From Euptelea pleiosperma (lineage: Eukaryota; Streptophyta; Magnoliopsida; Ranunculales; Eupteleaceae), in NCBI GenBank assembly GCA_035048495.1, contig CM068553.1, positions 22,259,190 to 22,323,189 of the forward strand: a stretch of 64,000 bases of DNA. The letters run 5' to 3'. A program made the translations under genes and the position numbers. Numbering within the stretch: position 1 is the first letter of the stretch; every line of letters begins with the position of its first letter. The notes under the pieces are model-generated. The model was not told the DNA's origin, did not search any database, and was given only the letters and a program-made list of their open reading frames with translations. Positions 49,012-60,960 of the stretch are shown here, piece after piece.

Positions 49012-50408
49012 ATGCTGAAAGAGCAAGTCTCTATTGTCGGCAAGAGGTGTATGAAACCGAATGAGCCTAGATGATGCACACAGAGCAACAGATAATCTTA
49101 ACCTAAACAATCAGGATAGTATTATGAATTATCTTGTTAGTGTAGGGATAGTGTAGATTATGACAGTGGACGGACCACTGGTTAATCTTCAAATACCCGC
49201 TGGACTAACTTTTCACTCTGTAGGTTGTCATCAGGATACACTCTTCAAAGCAAATCAGCTAGTACTAACTCAAGTTGACTGCAAGATAATCCGAAGCCTA
49301 GACAGACGTGCGGCACATCGGCTGACTTAAGTACGCCCTAGACTAACCGGATTTGTCAAGCGTGAAGATGAGTTTTCCCAGAAGAGGAGCTAGGGTTGGT
49401 TCGTGTTCCTAATCCGACACTAGCTAATCCGACAGTAAATCAAGGAGGCCACTTACGAGCTCGATATACTTGAGTAGTAGGGACCTATGAGTGTATTAGA
49501 TAACAGGGACCCGCACTCATGAACTTAATCGACTTGATCTTTGAAGGGGTCGCTTTATGTGGAGTTTTCCTCGAACATCGATCTAAGTGGGCTCTATTCT
49601 TGATTGATTTTAAATCTTGGCTGTGATTGCACAAAAGCTGGAATGACTAGGTGAGTGATGAAATCCCAGTTGGGTTTGCTCTTTAATGTATTTTATTACG
49701 GCCAAACCAAGCAGTTCCGATAATGTTGCAAAAGCAAATAAACAATCGGCACAGTGTTTGCACAATGATCACGATCGCACTCAAGGTGAGGTGTAGAAAC
49801 TTACCTGCCCGTTGGCTACGCACGGGGTCTCCTCCGTGAGATAGGGAGGGGTATCCAAATGGGCTTGGGCCCGACTCCACCTCTTTGAGCTTTCGCTCCC
49901 TACTCACTTGGTAAACGCAATCCGCAATCATGTTAGTCCACAATGGTCTATGGTATGTAATTGGAAGGTATACCGCCTTTGGGGTTTCAAGAAACACTCA
50001 ATAATTTAGGGCCGATATTGTGAATTAGTTCCAATTAGGGTTTAAAATTCAACTTTAGCTATTCCTGAATTAGGGTTCTGAAATATCTACTTTTGAATTA
50101 CCCAGAGTTGGAAATCTTTCAATTTGAATCAAATAATCAATGGTGATCTAACTAGAAATAGCAGAATTGAAATCTGACCCTAATATTTTTTTTATTTTTT
50201 TAATTAGTTAATTATCTAGCAGTTATTCTAAAATGAGAGAAAATAAAGTCCTAAGTTATTTCAACTTTGCACTCAGCCGTCCGAGGCATTAAAATAATAA
50301 GTGAAAAATATAAAAAATAAAGTGGAAAGTTTCCGATCTGGATCCGATCTTGAAGATTAAGCAACTTTCCGAATTCCTGTTCGTCTTTTTGCAATTCCGT
50401 CAACCGAG
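49012..50408 (-). other. Element I 5' leader
   Basis: A 1.4-kb leader between PBS and gag. It includes the hairpin CAGTGG/CCACTG with loop ACGGA (49164-49180), a second small hairpin CACGG/CCGTG (49821-49838) and a GGGCTTGGGCCC block near 49860 that is also found in H near 56500. The rest is A/T-rich with no gene. Confidence 0.75.
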
Positions 50409-50422
50409 CGGCAACGGCACCA
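50409..50422 (-). other. Primer-binding site of I
   Basis: On the minus strand TGGTGCCGTTGCCG, two bases inside the 5' LTR. It differs by one base from TGGCGCCGTTGCCG, the complement of the 3' end (with CCA) of plant tRNA-Asp as I know it. Confidence 0.8.
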
Positions 50423-50424
50423 TT

Positions 50425-51957
50425 TGAAATTAGGGTTTTTCCGCGTCGTTGGTTATGGAAACCCTAAAGTTCAACAATATTTATAATTTCTCCGAATTGG
50501 TTCACTTAATCTGCAAATAAGCAAACTTGCACAGTGGCTCGTGTCGGATATCGTCCGCACTCGGGATTAGTTAGCACAATAAGAAACAAGAATAATCAGA
50601 AAATGTTCGAAATAAATGGAAGGGTGAGAATGGTTGATGTTGATTTAAAATATGCTTGAGATTGTTGTTAAAACTATTAGAATAAAAAAACATAAGAGAA
50701 ACGAGAATGAAAAACACAATAAATAAAAACAACTTAAACTTGAATTTAAAACTTGTTCATTAAACTAAAAACAAATGCTTACAATGCTTGTTCAAATGCT
50801 TTACAACGGAAATAACATTAAACCAAATTAATCTAGAAAGTCATTAAAATATTACCCTAGAAAGCATGTAAAGGTAGAGAGCGAAAGAAGAGAGAGAAAG
50901 AAGGTAGGAAGGTTAGAAAGATGAATTAGAAAGAAGCTTACCATTGAAGAGGTAGATGGTGCAACTTCGATTGGATCGACCTCAATAGGATTGAGGATTG
51001 TAGCCTTTGATTGTGGCGGATGGAATGGGCAGCAAGGAGACGTTGCTATTTGCCGCTTTGCACCTCGAGGTGGAGGCATTAATGGTGAGCTCGCCAGAGT
51101 TGCTCGCAGGAGAAGAAGGGTGAAGAAGAGAAAGAAAGAGAGAAGAAAGAGAGGAAGAGAAGGGAGAGGGAACCAACCTAAGAAGGAGAGATCGTAGATC
51201 TCTTATAGACTTTTTTTTTTCTTTTTGCTTGTTGTAAAAATGATGACAGTTAGATCTAGAGAGATCCAACGGTTGGGAATGGGTTAGTTAGATGATAGAG
51301 AGATATGGGGGAGAGAAGAATCGGTCAAGTGAGACTAATTCTCTCTTGTTGTTGCAAATGGGCATGAGCATGGGTAATGGGCATGGGTCATGGGTCATGG
51401 GCATGGGCATGGGTCATGGGCATGGGTCATGGGCATGGGTCAAGGGTCATAGGTCATGGGTCATGGTAGATAGATAAAGAGAGAAATAGGAGAGAGGTGA
51501 GAGAAAAATATAAAAATAAAAGCATTGGAGGGTCTTGAACCCTGGTCTTCTTTATTCTCTCTCGTTCGCTCCACCAATAAGTCAAACTTATCCTTTGATG
51601 TCAATTGGTGTGGCCTTTAACACCTAAGTCCTTCTCTTGGTCTCCAGCTATTCTCTCTCTTAGTCCTTGTTCCGGCTCTACGATCCTTTAGCTTTGCCCG
51701 TATATGACTTCTATCTTTTTATCCTAGCCTGTTGGCTCTTTAAGCTTTGATAGAAGTCTTCTGTGGTTGATCGTGGGCCCGCCAGTCCTCGAGAATCGCC
51801 CGATAGGGTCTCCTACAAGTGAAAAAGCGCGCAATAAGATTCAACTAAAACGGCTTGATACTAGACTATCCGAAATGCGTATATTTCATGCAAATAGTCG
51901 ATTTTCGTCTAAAGAATGCATTCTACGAAATAGAAGAAACTCTTATATAAAAAAGTC
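50425..51957 (-). mobile_element. 5' LTR of element I, end truncated
   Basis: Starts TGAAATTAGGG. It aligns with the 3' LTR to the AAAAGTCG near its end, then switches to H pol at a junction within 51953-51958. About 80 bases of the end are missing. It contains the longer CATGGG array (51359-51466). Confidence 0.9.
51359..51466. repeat. CATGGG(T) minisatellite, right copy
   Basis: Same unit as at 40772-40867, 108 bases, with a different order of C- and T-ending units. Confidence 0.85.
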
Positions 51958-54900
51958 GCTTGTCCTGACAACGTTGAAGTACGAGCCCTAGATGGTTGAG
52001 ACAGTCATCAAAGGATGACCCAAAGACTGAGAAGTCGTCCATAAAGACTTCGAGGAATTTTTCCACCATGTCAGAGAATATGCTCATCATACACCTTTGA
52101 AAGGTCGCGGGTGCATTGCAAAGGCCAAAGGGCATGCGCTTGTAGGCAAAAGTGCCAAAGGGACAGGTGAAAGTTGTCTTCTCGTGATCCTCAGGGGCGA
52201 TGGGTATTTGATTATACCCTGAGTAACCATCAAGGAAGCAGTAATAGAAGTGACCTGTTAGTCTCTCCAACATCTGATCTATGAAGGGTAAAGGAAAATG
52301 GTCCTTCCTAGTGTTGGTGTTGAGTCGGCGGTAATCGATGCAGACTCTCCACCCTTTCTTCAAGCGCTGGGTGACCATTTCCTTGTTCTCATTTTCCACA
52401 ATTGTGAATCCTGCCTTTTTAGGGACGACATGAATAGGACTCACCCATTTGCTATCGGAGATGGGGTAAATGATACCCGCATCTAACAGTTTAAGGACTT
52501 CGTCCCGGACTACATTCTTCAAGACGGGGTTCAACCTCCTCTAGTGTTCTCGAGAGGTTTTGGATTCATCCTCGAGATAGATGTGATGTTGGCAAACCGA
52601 GGGGTCTATGCCTCGAATATCATCTATAGTCCAACCTATCGCAGATTTGTGCTCGTTGAGCAGCTCGAGAAGTTTCTTACGTTCACTCTCAGACAAAGCG
52701 GAAGCAATAATGACAGGGTAGGTTTCTTTAGGACCAAGATAGGCATAGGAAAGATCTGTTGGAAGTGGCTTGAGCTCCAATATCGGAGCAGATGGAGTTG
52801 AAGTAGGTGTCACAGAAGACATAGATTGAAGAGGTTTGACTTCAGTAGGTAAAGGAAGGATGGGTTCTCTGGCCATGGTTATCAGAGGCTCGAACTCGAT
52901 TAGTAGAGCGGGGATCTCTATCAGTGGAGCAGTCTCCAAAAGATCATTGAGATCAAAAATAGCTGACTCTGTTGCAAAGTCAGCCCCAAAGTGTGCTAGA
53001 CACTATTTAAGAATATCTTTGGTGGAGTCCTGGATTAGACTCTCAACGGCACACATTTCATCGGCCACATCGCGATCGGCATCCTGTTGCATTAGACAAA
53101 AGATTTTGACCTCAGCTTTGAGGTTTCCGAAAGCAATGGAGATGTTTCCGTCCCGGCACCCGATGTGTGCATTCCCGGTGGCAAGAAAAGGACGGCCTAA
53201 GATGATCGGAATGCGGTTATCCTGACACGGCTCGGTGTCGAGAATGATAAAGTCCACAAGATAATAAAAGTCATCGACTTTTACTAGGACATCTTCAATG
53301 ATTCCTCTTGGGATCTTGATGGACTGATCAGCCAATTTCAGGGTGACATTGGTAGGCTTCATATCTTTCAGTCCTAACTACTGATATACAGAGAATGGTA
53401 TGAGGTTAACGCTAGCCCCTAAATCTAGCAAGGCAGTGCAGCTAAAGTTGTCTCCAATTTCACATTGGACAGTTGGGTTACCTAGATCCTTGTGTTTGAT
53501 CACACTGTTGCATTGAATGAAGGCGGTAGCTTTTTCGGCCAAGAAGGTAGCTTTGGGTACATGCGTACGCCGCTTAACTGTGCACAAGTCCTTGAGGAAT
53601 TTGGCATAGGAGGGGATTTGCTTGATAGCAGAAAGGAATGGGATATTGATCTGGACGTCTTTAAAGATGTCTAAGATCTCTGAGAATTGCTGATCCCGCT
53701 TATCTTGGACAAGTCTGTCCGGGAAGGGAGGCTTTACTTGACAAATGGATTTGTTTTTAGCTTTCGATTTCTGCACAGAGATATTTGATGTTGGTGCAGA
53801 GGTATAAGAAGCAGAGGTAGGATTGGCACTAGTTTCCTCTGTACGAGTGATGGGTGCTGGAGATGGCACTGGCGGTGGTTGGACTCCCATGTCCATAGTT
53901 TTTCCAGATCGTAGGGTGGTTACAGCTTGCACCTCCCCTTGACAATTTTCATTCTGGCTCTGAGATTGGGAACCGATCTCATATACTGCTCCTTTAGCAT
54001 TTCCTTTTGGGTTAGCGATGGGTTGGCTAGGGAAGATGCCTTTAGCTTTCTCAGCTTCCAGGTTGCCTAAGCGTTGCTCTAGACGAAGCATGGATTGGTG
54101 TTGCTGTTGCTCTAGGTGTTGCATAGATTGTTGTTGCTGAGTAATGAGTTGAGCTAGAAGGTCTTCGATATCGGATTTGGGGACCGACTGTTGGAGGGCA
54201 ACTAAAGGGAGCTGAGGCACCAATTCACGACTCGAGCTCATCTGGGCATTATAGTTATAGGCTGGAGAATTAGTTGGGACAATTTGTTGGTTTTGAAAGT
54301 TCTGGGGAACTCTTTGCTAATTCTGAAATGTGCTTGGTTGTCCAGAGTATTGACCCTATTGGAACTGCTGGTTTTGAGTAGATGGGTGCTGACTCTATTG
54401 GTATTGTCCCTGATTGAATTGCCTGTTGGGTTGATTGAACCCAGGAGGATACATGCTCTGAGGTTGACGTGGAGGTTGAGCCGGCGGTTGAACCGGCGGT
54501 TGAGTAGACTGAGGCCTCCAAGAGAAGTTAGGGTGGTTTCTCGTGTCAGGATGATAAGATTGACTATACGAGTTCTGAGTGGGTGGTTTGTATGTGCTGA
54601 AAGCACAAACTTCTTCTGGAAGAGGATTTGACCATCCTTCATTCAAAGGACAATGCTCAGTAGTATGGGAGGGTTGCAGACAAAGGGTGCAGGATTCCAT
54701 AGGGCTTTCGTGTCCCAAATGCATGACTGGGGTGGATTGTTGAGTAGGCTTTTGTACTGACACAGCCAGTGCCGAGACGGACTTGCTCAACTCTTGAATG
54801 ACAGATCGAAGCTCAGTATCAGTTGTAGCATCATGTCCCTTGGTTGTCCTTTAGACCAAAGTGGTTCGACTAAACTCTGAGTCAGTCGTCCAATATTGAG

Positions 54901-55651
54901 AGTTTTCTCCTAACTCTCCCAAGAATTTGTATGCATCGGTCGAAGTTTGGTGCAGGAATTTTCTATGGCACATTGACTCTACCATGGTCCGGGACTCATC
55001 AGTAAGTCTCTTGTAGAAGACGTGGACAAGATTACCCTTGTCGATGCTATGGTGGGGACACTTAGTCAGGTAGTCTTGGAATCTATCCCACGCTTCGAAA
55101 AATTTCTCATCGGACTTCTGTCGAAAGTCCTGGATGAGTTGCTTCATTTGGTTGGTCCGAGTCATGGGGTAGAATTTAGACATGAATTTGCCCACCAATT
55201 CTTTCCAACTGCTGATTGAATCAGCGGGTAAGGAGTAGAGCCAATCTGAGGCTCGGTCTTTGAGCGAGAATGGGAAAACTCGCAGACGCACATTGTCATC
55301 ATCGAGGTTCTGATTCTTGAAAAGTAGGATGACATGTTGGAATTCCCTAATATGGGAATATGGGTCTTCTCTTGGGAGACCATGAAAGGTTGGCAGCATT
55401 TGGATCATCTGCGGCCTAATCTCAAACTGTACCGTCGTAGTAGGTGGGAGAATAATGCAAGTGGGCGAATTAGCAGAGATAGGGGCGAACGTCTCGATAA
55501 GAGGTCGTTCGACTGCCATGACTACAAAGGTAGTAGTACTGGGGGAGGCGGGTGGGGAAAGAGATGGGGAAGAATTCAGTAGAGGATCCACTGTAGGTAC
55601 GTGATTCTCAGATTGAATCAAGCGCTTGTTCGAATGAGTCCAAACGGGCAT
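51958..55651 (-). pseudogene. gag-pol: Element H gag, protease and N-terminal RT
   Basis: Read from M at 55651 (MPVWTHSNKRL) through MAVERPLIETFAPIS, the Gag domain (271 open codons from 55666 to 54851), an intact zinc knuckle C-TL-C-LQPS-H-TTEH-C (54650-54691), a Q-rich region, PPFPDRL (about 53720), protease DLGAS near 53418, then RT as far as FMDDFSVFG and the residues CQDKRL at 51958. The rest of RT, RNase H and most of integrase are deleted. One register is kept throughout. Seven in-frame stops are visible: TAA at 54851-54853 and TAG at 54395-54397, 54356-54358, 54317-54319, 53378-53380, 53003-53005 and 52541-52543. Confidence 0.92.
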
Positions 55652-57311
55652 ACGCTGATGAGGCAAGCTCTATACTTGGCAAAAAGTTACCAAAGAGGAA
55701 CACTATCCTAAATGATGCACACCAAGCACAGATAATCCTATTATAAGCAATCAGGATATATTTTTAGAATTATCTTTGTTAGTTTTGGGGCTAGAGTAGA
55801 TTATGACAGTGGGCGAACCACTGGTTTATCTTTTAACCGCCGGACTAACTGTTTTGTACTCGGAGGTTCTCACCAGGCTATACTCTTCAGAGTGAATCCT
55901 TTAGTACTAACTCTAGTTAACAATAAGGCAATCCGAACCCTAGACAGACGTGCGGCACAATGGCTGACTTAAGTACATCCCAGACTAACCGGATTGGTCA
56001 AGTGGATAAGAAGTGTGTTCCCTCGGGTTAAGCTAGGGTTGATGCGTGTTCCTAGTCCAAGATGCCATGTCAAGCTCAGTGTACTTGAGTAGCAGGGACT
56101 TATGGGTGTGTTAGACAACAGGGACCCATGCTCGTGGTCTTATTTCGATTGGATGTTAAGCGGGTTCGCTTTCTGTGGATTTTTCCTCGAACACCGGGCT
56201 AATTGGCTCTACTTCTTGATTCTTTTTAATTAAATGGAGCCTTGGGATCAAATCAGTTGGAATGATGAGGTGGGTGATGAAATCCCACCAGTTTCAATTT
56301 GGAGCTGGGTCTGCTCTCTTAGAGTTGATTGATTAACGGCCACGCCACGCAAGTCGAAGAATATGTATGCGAAAGCAAATAGACAAGCGGCAATGATGCA
56401 CCTAATAACACCGTATAGCACTCAAGGCGAGGATAGGGACTTACCTCCCGTGGGCCACGCTACGGGGTCGCCTCCGTGGGTTAGGGAGGGGTATCCTAAT
56501 GGGCTTGGGCCCGATTCCACCTCTTTGAGCTTTCGCTCCCGACCCACATTAGATCGTGTTCCTACAGAAAAGTTAGATCGCACGGTCTAGGTAGTCGGGA
56601 TTCTAGTTGGAATATCCTTGCCTTTTAGGGTTCACAGAGCAAGCACTGGATTTAGGCAAGTTTTTGAATTATTTTCCAAATTCGAGATGGGGTAAAATTT
56701 AGGAATTCCCAGATTGGAAAATACCTAGATTGGAATGTTTCCCGAACTGTGGAGATCTTTCAAGAAAGATTTGATTGCGAGATCCCTTACAATTTTGGAA
56801 AATTTCCCAAAATTGAAATTTTGCTAGACTTGGGGTGTTTCCTTTTGCAGACTTTTCCAAATTCGGAAGATTTCTAAAGATAAAAATTCTTCTAAAGAGG
56901 AAACTTCTAAGAGGGAAAACCCTAATTAAGCAGAGTTTCAAGATTTTAGAATGTTTCCAAAAATTGCAACTCCTTGATTGGTGATTTCTAAAAATCTGCA
57001 GAATATAAAACCCTAATTTTTTTTGAATTTTTATTTTTTTGGTATTTTCCACTTAATCTATGATTTCTAAAAAACCCTAGAACAAGATCTAGCAGTTATT
57101 TGGAAAATAGTAAAATTCCTAAATTATTACAACTGTGCTCTCGGCCTTCCGAGGCATTAAAAATAGTAATTTAAAAACTGCTAAAAATCACTAAAAACCA
57201 AAAATAGAAAGTTTCCCGAAAAGGTCAGGCTGTCCAAATTGAGCAGCTTTTCGCTTCAGCAACTTTCTAATTCCGTCTTTACATCCTTTTTCGCACTCCC
57301 GAACACACGAG
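55652..57311 (-). other. Element H 5' leader
   Basis: A 1.66-kb leader between PBS and gag. It carries CAGTGG/CCACTG with loop GCGAA (55807-55823) and a short ACGG/CCGT hairpin (56462-56477) corresponding to that of I. The PBS side (56640-57190) is A/T-rich with repeated TTTCC/AAATT words. No gene is visible. Confidence 0.75.
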
Positions 57312-57325
57312 CGGCAGCAGCGCCA
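57312..57325 (-). other. Primer-binding site of H
   Basis: TGGCGCTGCTGCCG on the minus strand, two bases from the LTR. Two differences from the tRNA-Asp complement, both compatible with decay after insertion. Confidence 0.75.
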
Positions 57326-57327
57326 TT

Positions 57328-58484
57328 TGAAAATAGGATTTTTACGCGTCGTTGGTTGCGGAAACCCTAACTTCAACACATTTTTAATTGATTCGAGACA
57401 TTTAACTGTAAAATGGGCAATTCTGCACAGTGGCTCGTGTCGGATGTCAATCCGCACTCGGGATTAGTCGGATTAGCACGAATAAGAACACAAAAGATAA
57501 TGAAACTAGAGAGAGAATTTGCCACACAACAAGAATGTAAAATAACAATAAACTAAAAATTGCAAAATAACAATCTTATTAATGATCAAAGTTTCTCTAC
57601 AATAATCAAACTATTTTTTTTAAATAATAAAAGAACTAGAAAACACTAAAATATAGAGAGAGAAAGAAGAGATAGAGAGAGAAAATACTAAAACAAATTA
57701 GAGAGATCTAGAGAGAGAAAGTGAAAGAGAGAGAGTGAATGGTTCACCTTGAACTTACCTTGGTGGATGGAAGAGACTAAGGTACAGAACAGCACCTTAT
57801 GAGAGGAATGAGATCCATCCCTTGACTGTTGTAGGTCCGTCAAACTTGCAGCGGTAGTGCAATGGAGTGCACGAAATAGAACACTTGCTGGCGCATGCTG
57901 CACAGTTGGTGTCCTTGCGAGTGTGACTGCATGTAGTGAAGGAATCAACAAGACGATTCTCCAATAGTAGTGTTGCAGAGTGGTCACGATTTGGGCACGT
58001 GATGGAGCTATATAACGTGGTTGACCGGAGTTATAGCAGCGTGGGTTACAAGATGAAGGGTAACCGATATACTGGTGGTATACGTGGATAACCCAGCAAC
58101 AGGTGATGAGATCGACTAGCAACTACACCGTAGTTGCCTAAAGTTCAGTCCGGCGATGATTTAAAAGAAGACGGTGGTGGCTGTGGGTCATGCTATTGTG
58201 TGTTCAACCCGTAGATTGGCCCGAGATCTAGCTGTGACAGGCAACAAGGTGAAGAAAAACAGCATCAAAAGATGATTACAGGTGCGTGGAAAGAAGGTTC
58301 GACGGAGTTGCAAGTGTACAACTCCGACGACAATAGAGGAAGAAGAGGGAGACGGTGATAAAGAGAACACCACAGGTCGGTGATGATGACGTTGCTATTG
58401 GTGAAGGGAAGAATGCAACGACTTGGGAGAAGCTTGGGATGATGATGCACGGTGGTTGAGGTGGAGGAAGGTGTTGTAGGTGAT
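57328..58484 (-). mobile_element. 5' LTR of element H, truncated
   Basis: Begins TGAAAATAGG like the 3' LTR and follows it to the GTAGGTGAT word (36100-36108 in the other copy). It then passes into E LTR sequence. The missing part corresponds to about 36109-37772. Confidence 0.9.
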
Positions 58485-59207
58485 AAATGATTGGAGGGAT
58501 AATCTACTGGCGATCGGATGGTAGACTAGGATGGTACTGATCGGATGGATCATCGGATGGTGGAGATGGGCCAAGGTAGGCTGTAGGATCAAGTGATTGT
58601 GAAAGGAGATAGGATTGGATGGATGATATTGAGAGTATAGAGCGAATGAGGGTTTAGAGAGAGGAGAGAGAAAATACTACAAAATAAAGAGAAAATGCTA
58701 GCGGAGGGTTTTGACCCTGATCTTTGACTTGGTCTTCTGCATGCTTTACCAACTGAGCGAGTCCTTCTCTTGTGTTAGTTGATAAGCTTTAATCTCCTTA
58801 GTCTCTTCTTTGAGGGCTTGTCCCTCCTTCTTTTCTTAATCGTCTCTCAGGCTTTTCCGACTCTCTAGCTCTTCCAGCGTTTGGCCTACATCTTCTTGTC
58901 CTAGCCCACTGGTTCTTGAGCTTTGATCATGGGTTCTGGCAGTCAGTTGTAGGCCCACATTTCATCAAAATTGTTCAATTAGTACTCCTGCGATAGAAAA
59001 ATCGCATAATGAGAATGACTTCGCATGTGGGTTAAATAAATGCGTATGAATGCATGTGAATATACTATTTTAACCAGAAAAGTGTGTTCTACGTAATGAG
59101 AAAAACTTTTACGTAGAAATGTTGATAAAAAAGGCAGTTTTACGTAGGAGAGTGTGATAACGCTAGAAGGATAATTGCTTAAAATTAGCACTTTTGAGCG
59201 AATATCA
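58485..59207 (-). mobile_element. 5' LTR of E, terminal part
   Basis: Matches the E 3' LTR from about 19580 to 20305 and ends GAGCGAATATCA. The right TSD ATCGG follows (59208-59212). Confidence 0.9.
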
Positions 59208-60960
59208 ATCGGCATCCTGTTGCATTAAACGAAAGATATTGACTTCGACTTTAAGGTTATCGAAAGCAATGGACATGTTTTCATTTCGGCACCCGATGTG
59301 TGCATTTACAGTGGCAAGGAATGGGCGGCCTAAGATGACTAGAATGCTGTTATCCTGACACGGTTCCGTATCAAGAAAGATAAAGTCCACAGGATAATAA
59401 AAGTCAGCGACTTTCACTAGGACATCTTCAATGATTTCTAGTGGAATCTTGATGGACTGATCAGCCAATTTTAGGGTGACATTGGTAGGCTTCATATCTT
59501 TCAGTTCTAATTGCTGATATACCGAGAACGGTATGAGGTTGATGCTAGCCCCTAAATCTAGCAAGGCAATGCAGCTAAAGTTGTCTCCAATTTCACATTG
59601 GACAGTTGGGCTATGCGGATCCTTATGTTTGATCATGCTATTGCGTTGAATGAACGTGGTAGCTTTTCGGCCAAGAAGGCAGCTTTGGGTACATCCATAC
59701 GTCGCTTGACTGTGCACAAGTCCTTGAGGAATTTGGCATAAGAGGGGATTTGCTTGATAGCAAAAAGGAATGGGATATTGATCTGGACGTCTTTAAAGAC
59801 GTCTAAGATTTTTGAGAATTGCTGATTCCGCTTATCTTGGACAAGTCTATCCGGGAAGGGAGGCTTTACTCGATAAATTGATTTGTCTTTAGCCTTAGAT
59901 TTCTGCACAGGGATATCTGATTTTGGTGCAGAGGTAGAAGCAGTAGAGGTAGAATTGGAACTAGGTTCGTCTGTGCTAGTGATGGGTGTTAGAGATGGCA
60001 CCGATGGTGGTTGGACTCCCATGTTCACAGTTTTTCCTGACCGTAGGGTGGTGACAGCTTGCACCTCCCCTTGACAGTTCTCATTCTGGCTCTAGAATTG
60101 GGAACCTATCTCATATACTGCCCCTTTGGCAATTCCTTTAGGGTTGGCAATGGGTTGGCTAGGAAAGATGTCCTTAGCCTTCTCAGCTTCTAAGTTACGT
60201 AGACATTGCTCTAGATGTAGCAGAGATTGCTGTTGCTGTTGCTCTAGGCGTTGTATGGATTGCTGTTGGTGAATAAAGATTTGAGCTAGAATATCCTCGA
60301 TATCGGGTTTCGGGACTGACTGTTGGGGTGCATCTAATGGGAGCTAAGGCACCAATTCTCGACTAGAGCTCATTGGGGGATTATAGTTATAGGCTGGAGA
60401 AGTAGTTGGGACAATCTGTTGGTTCTGAAAGGTCTGGGGGACTCTTTGCTGATTTTGAAATGTGCTCAGTTGTCCAGAGTATTGACCGTGTTGGAACTAC
60501 TGGTTTTGAGTAGATGGGTACTGACTCTGCTGGTATTGACCCTGATTGAATTGCCTGGTGGGTTGATTAAACCAAGGAGGATACGTGCCTTGAGGCTGAC
60601 GCGGAGGTTGAGCTTGCGGTTGAGTAGACTGAGACCTCCAAGAGAAGTTAGGGTAGTTTCTCGTGTCAGGATGATAAGATTGACTATACGAGTTTTGAGT
60701 GGGTGGTTTGTATGTGCTGAAAGCACAAACGTCTTCCTGAAAAGGAGCGGACCATCTTTTATTCAAAGGACAATGCTCAGTAATATGGGAGGGTTGCAGA
60801 CAGAGGGTGAAGGATTCCATAGGGCTCTCGTGTCCCACATGCATGACTGGGGTAGATTGTTGAGTAGGCTTTTGTACTGACACAGCTAGTACCGAGACGG
60901 ACTTGCTTAACTCTTGAATGAAAGATCGAAGCTTAGTATCAGCTGTAGCTTTATGTCCCT
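59208..60960 (-). pseudogene. gag-pol: Element C gag-protease, continued
   Basis: Resumes the C polyprotein exactly after the E target repeat. The protease (59717-59205, DLGAS near 59560), the PPFPDRL block (about 59850), the Q-rich region and a zinc knuckle in which the first cysteine is phenylalanine (F-TL-C-LQPS-H-ITEH-C, about 60760-60810) are present. A frame change lies between 60064 and 59717. The Gag N-terminus and the 5' LTR of C are beyond the window, because G is inserted at 60960. Confidence 0.88.

Larger units (their letters stand above)
39836..51957 (-). mobile_element. Element I: nearly complete Athila-type element with short LTRs
   Basis: Two LTRs beginning TGAAATTAGGG (39836 and 50425) bracket a full internal region with polypurine tract, 3' UTR, gag-pol, leader and PBS. 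It lacks only about the last 80 bases of its 5' LTR, lost in the deletion that also removed H pol. The LTRs are 1.6 kb, against 2.6-3.0 kb for the others. Over the first ~240 bases the LTR pair shows about nine differences by eye. It is the deepest insertion in the nest. Confidence 0.93.
34999..58484 (-). mobile_element. Element H: Athila-type element in the E 5' LTR, with I nested inside
   Basis: Both LTRs begin TGAAAATAGGATTTTTACGC (34999 and 57328), which pairs them. The 3' LTR is complete (34999-37772). The 5' LTR lacks its last ~1.6 kb because of a deletion that also took part of E. The internal region runs 37773-39835 and 51958-57327, with I in between and about half of pol missing. Over the first ~230 bases I count about six differences between its two LTRs. 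Confidence 0.9.
17667..59207 (-). mobile_element. Element E: Athila-type element expanded to 41.5 kb by nested insertions
   Basis: The ends are TGAAACTAGGG at 17667 and GAGCGAATATCA at 59207. ATCGG flanks both sides (17662-17666 and 59208-59212), and the C protease resumes in sequence after the right copy. Its own parts are the 3' LTR (17667-20305), internal region (20306-31404, interrupted by J) and a shattered 5' LTR (31405-31821, 34870-34998 and 58485-59207, interrupted by F and H). The PBS, the start of the 5' LTR and a middle part of it have been deleted. Confidence 0.9.
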
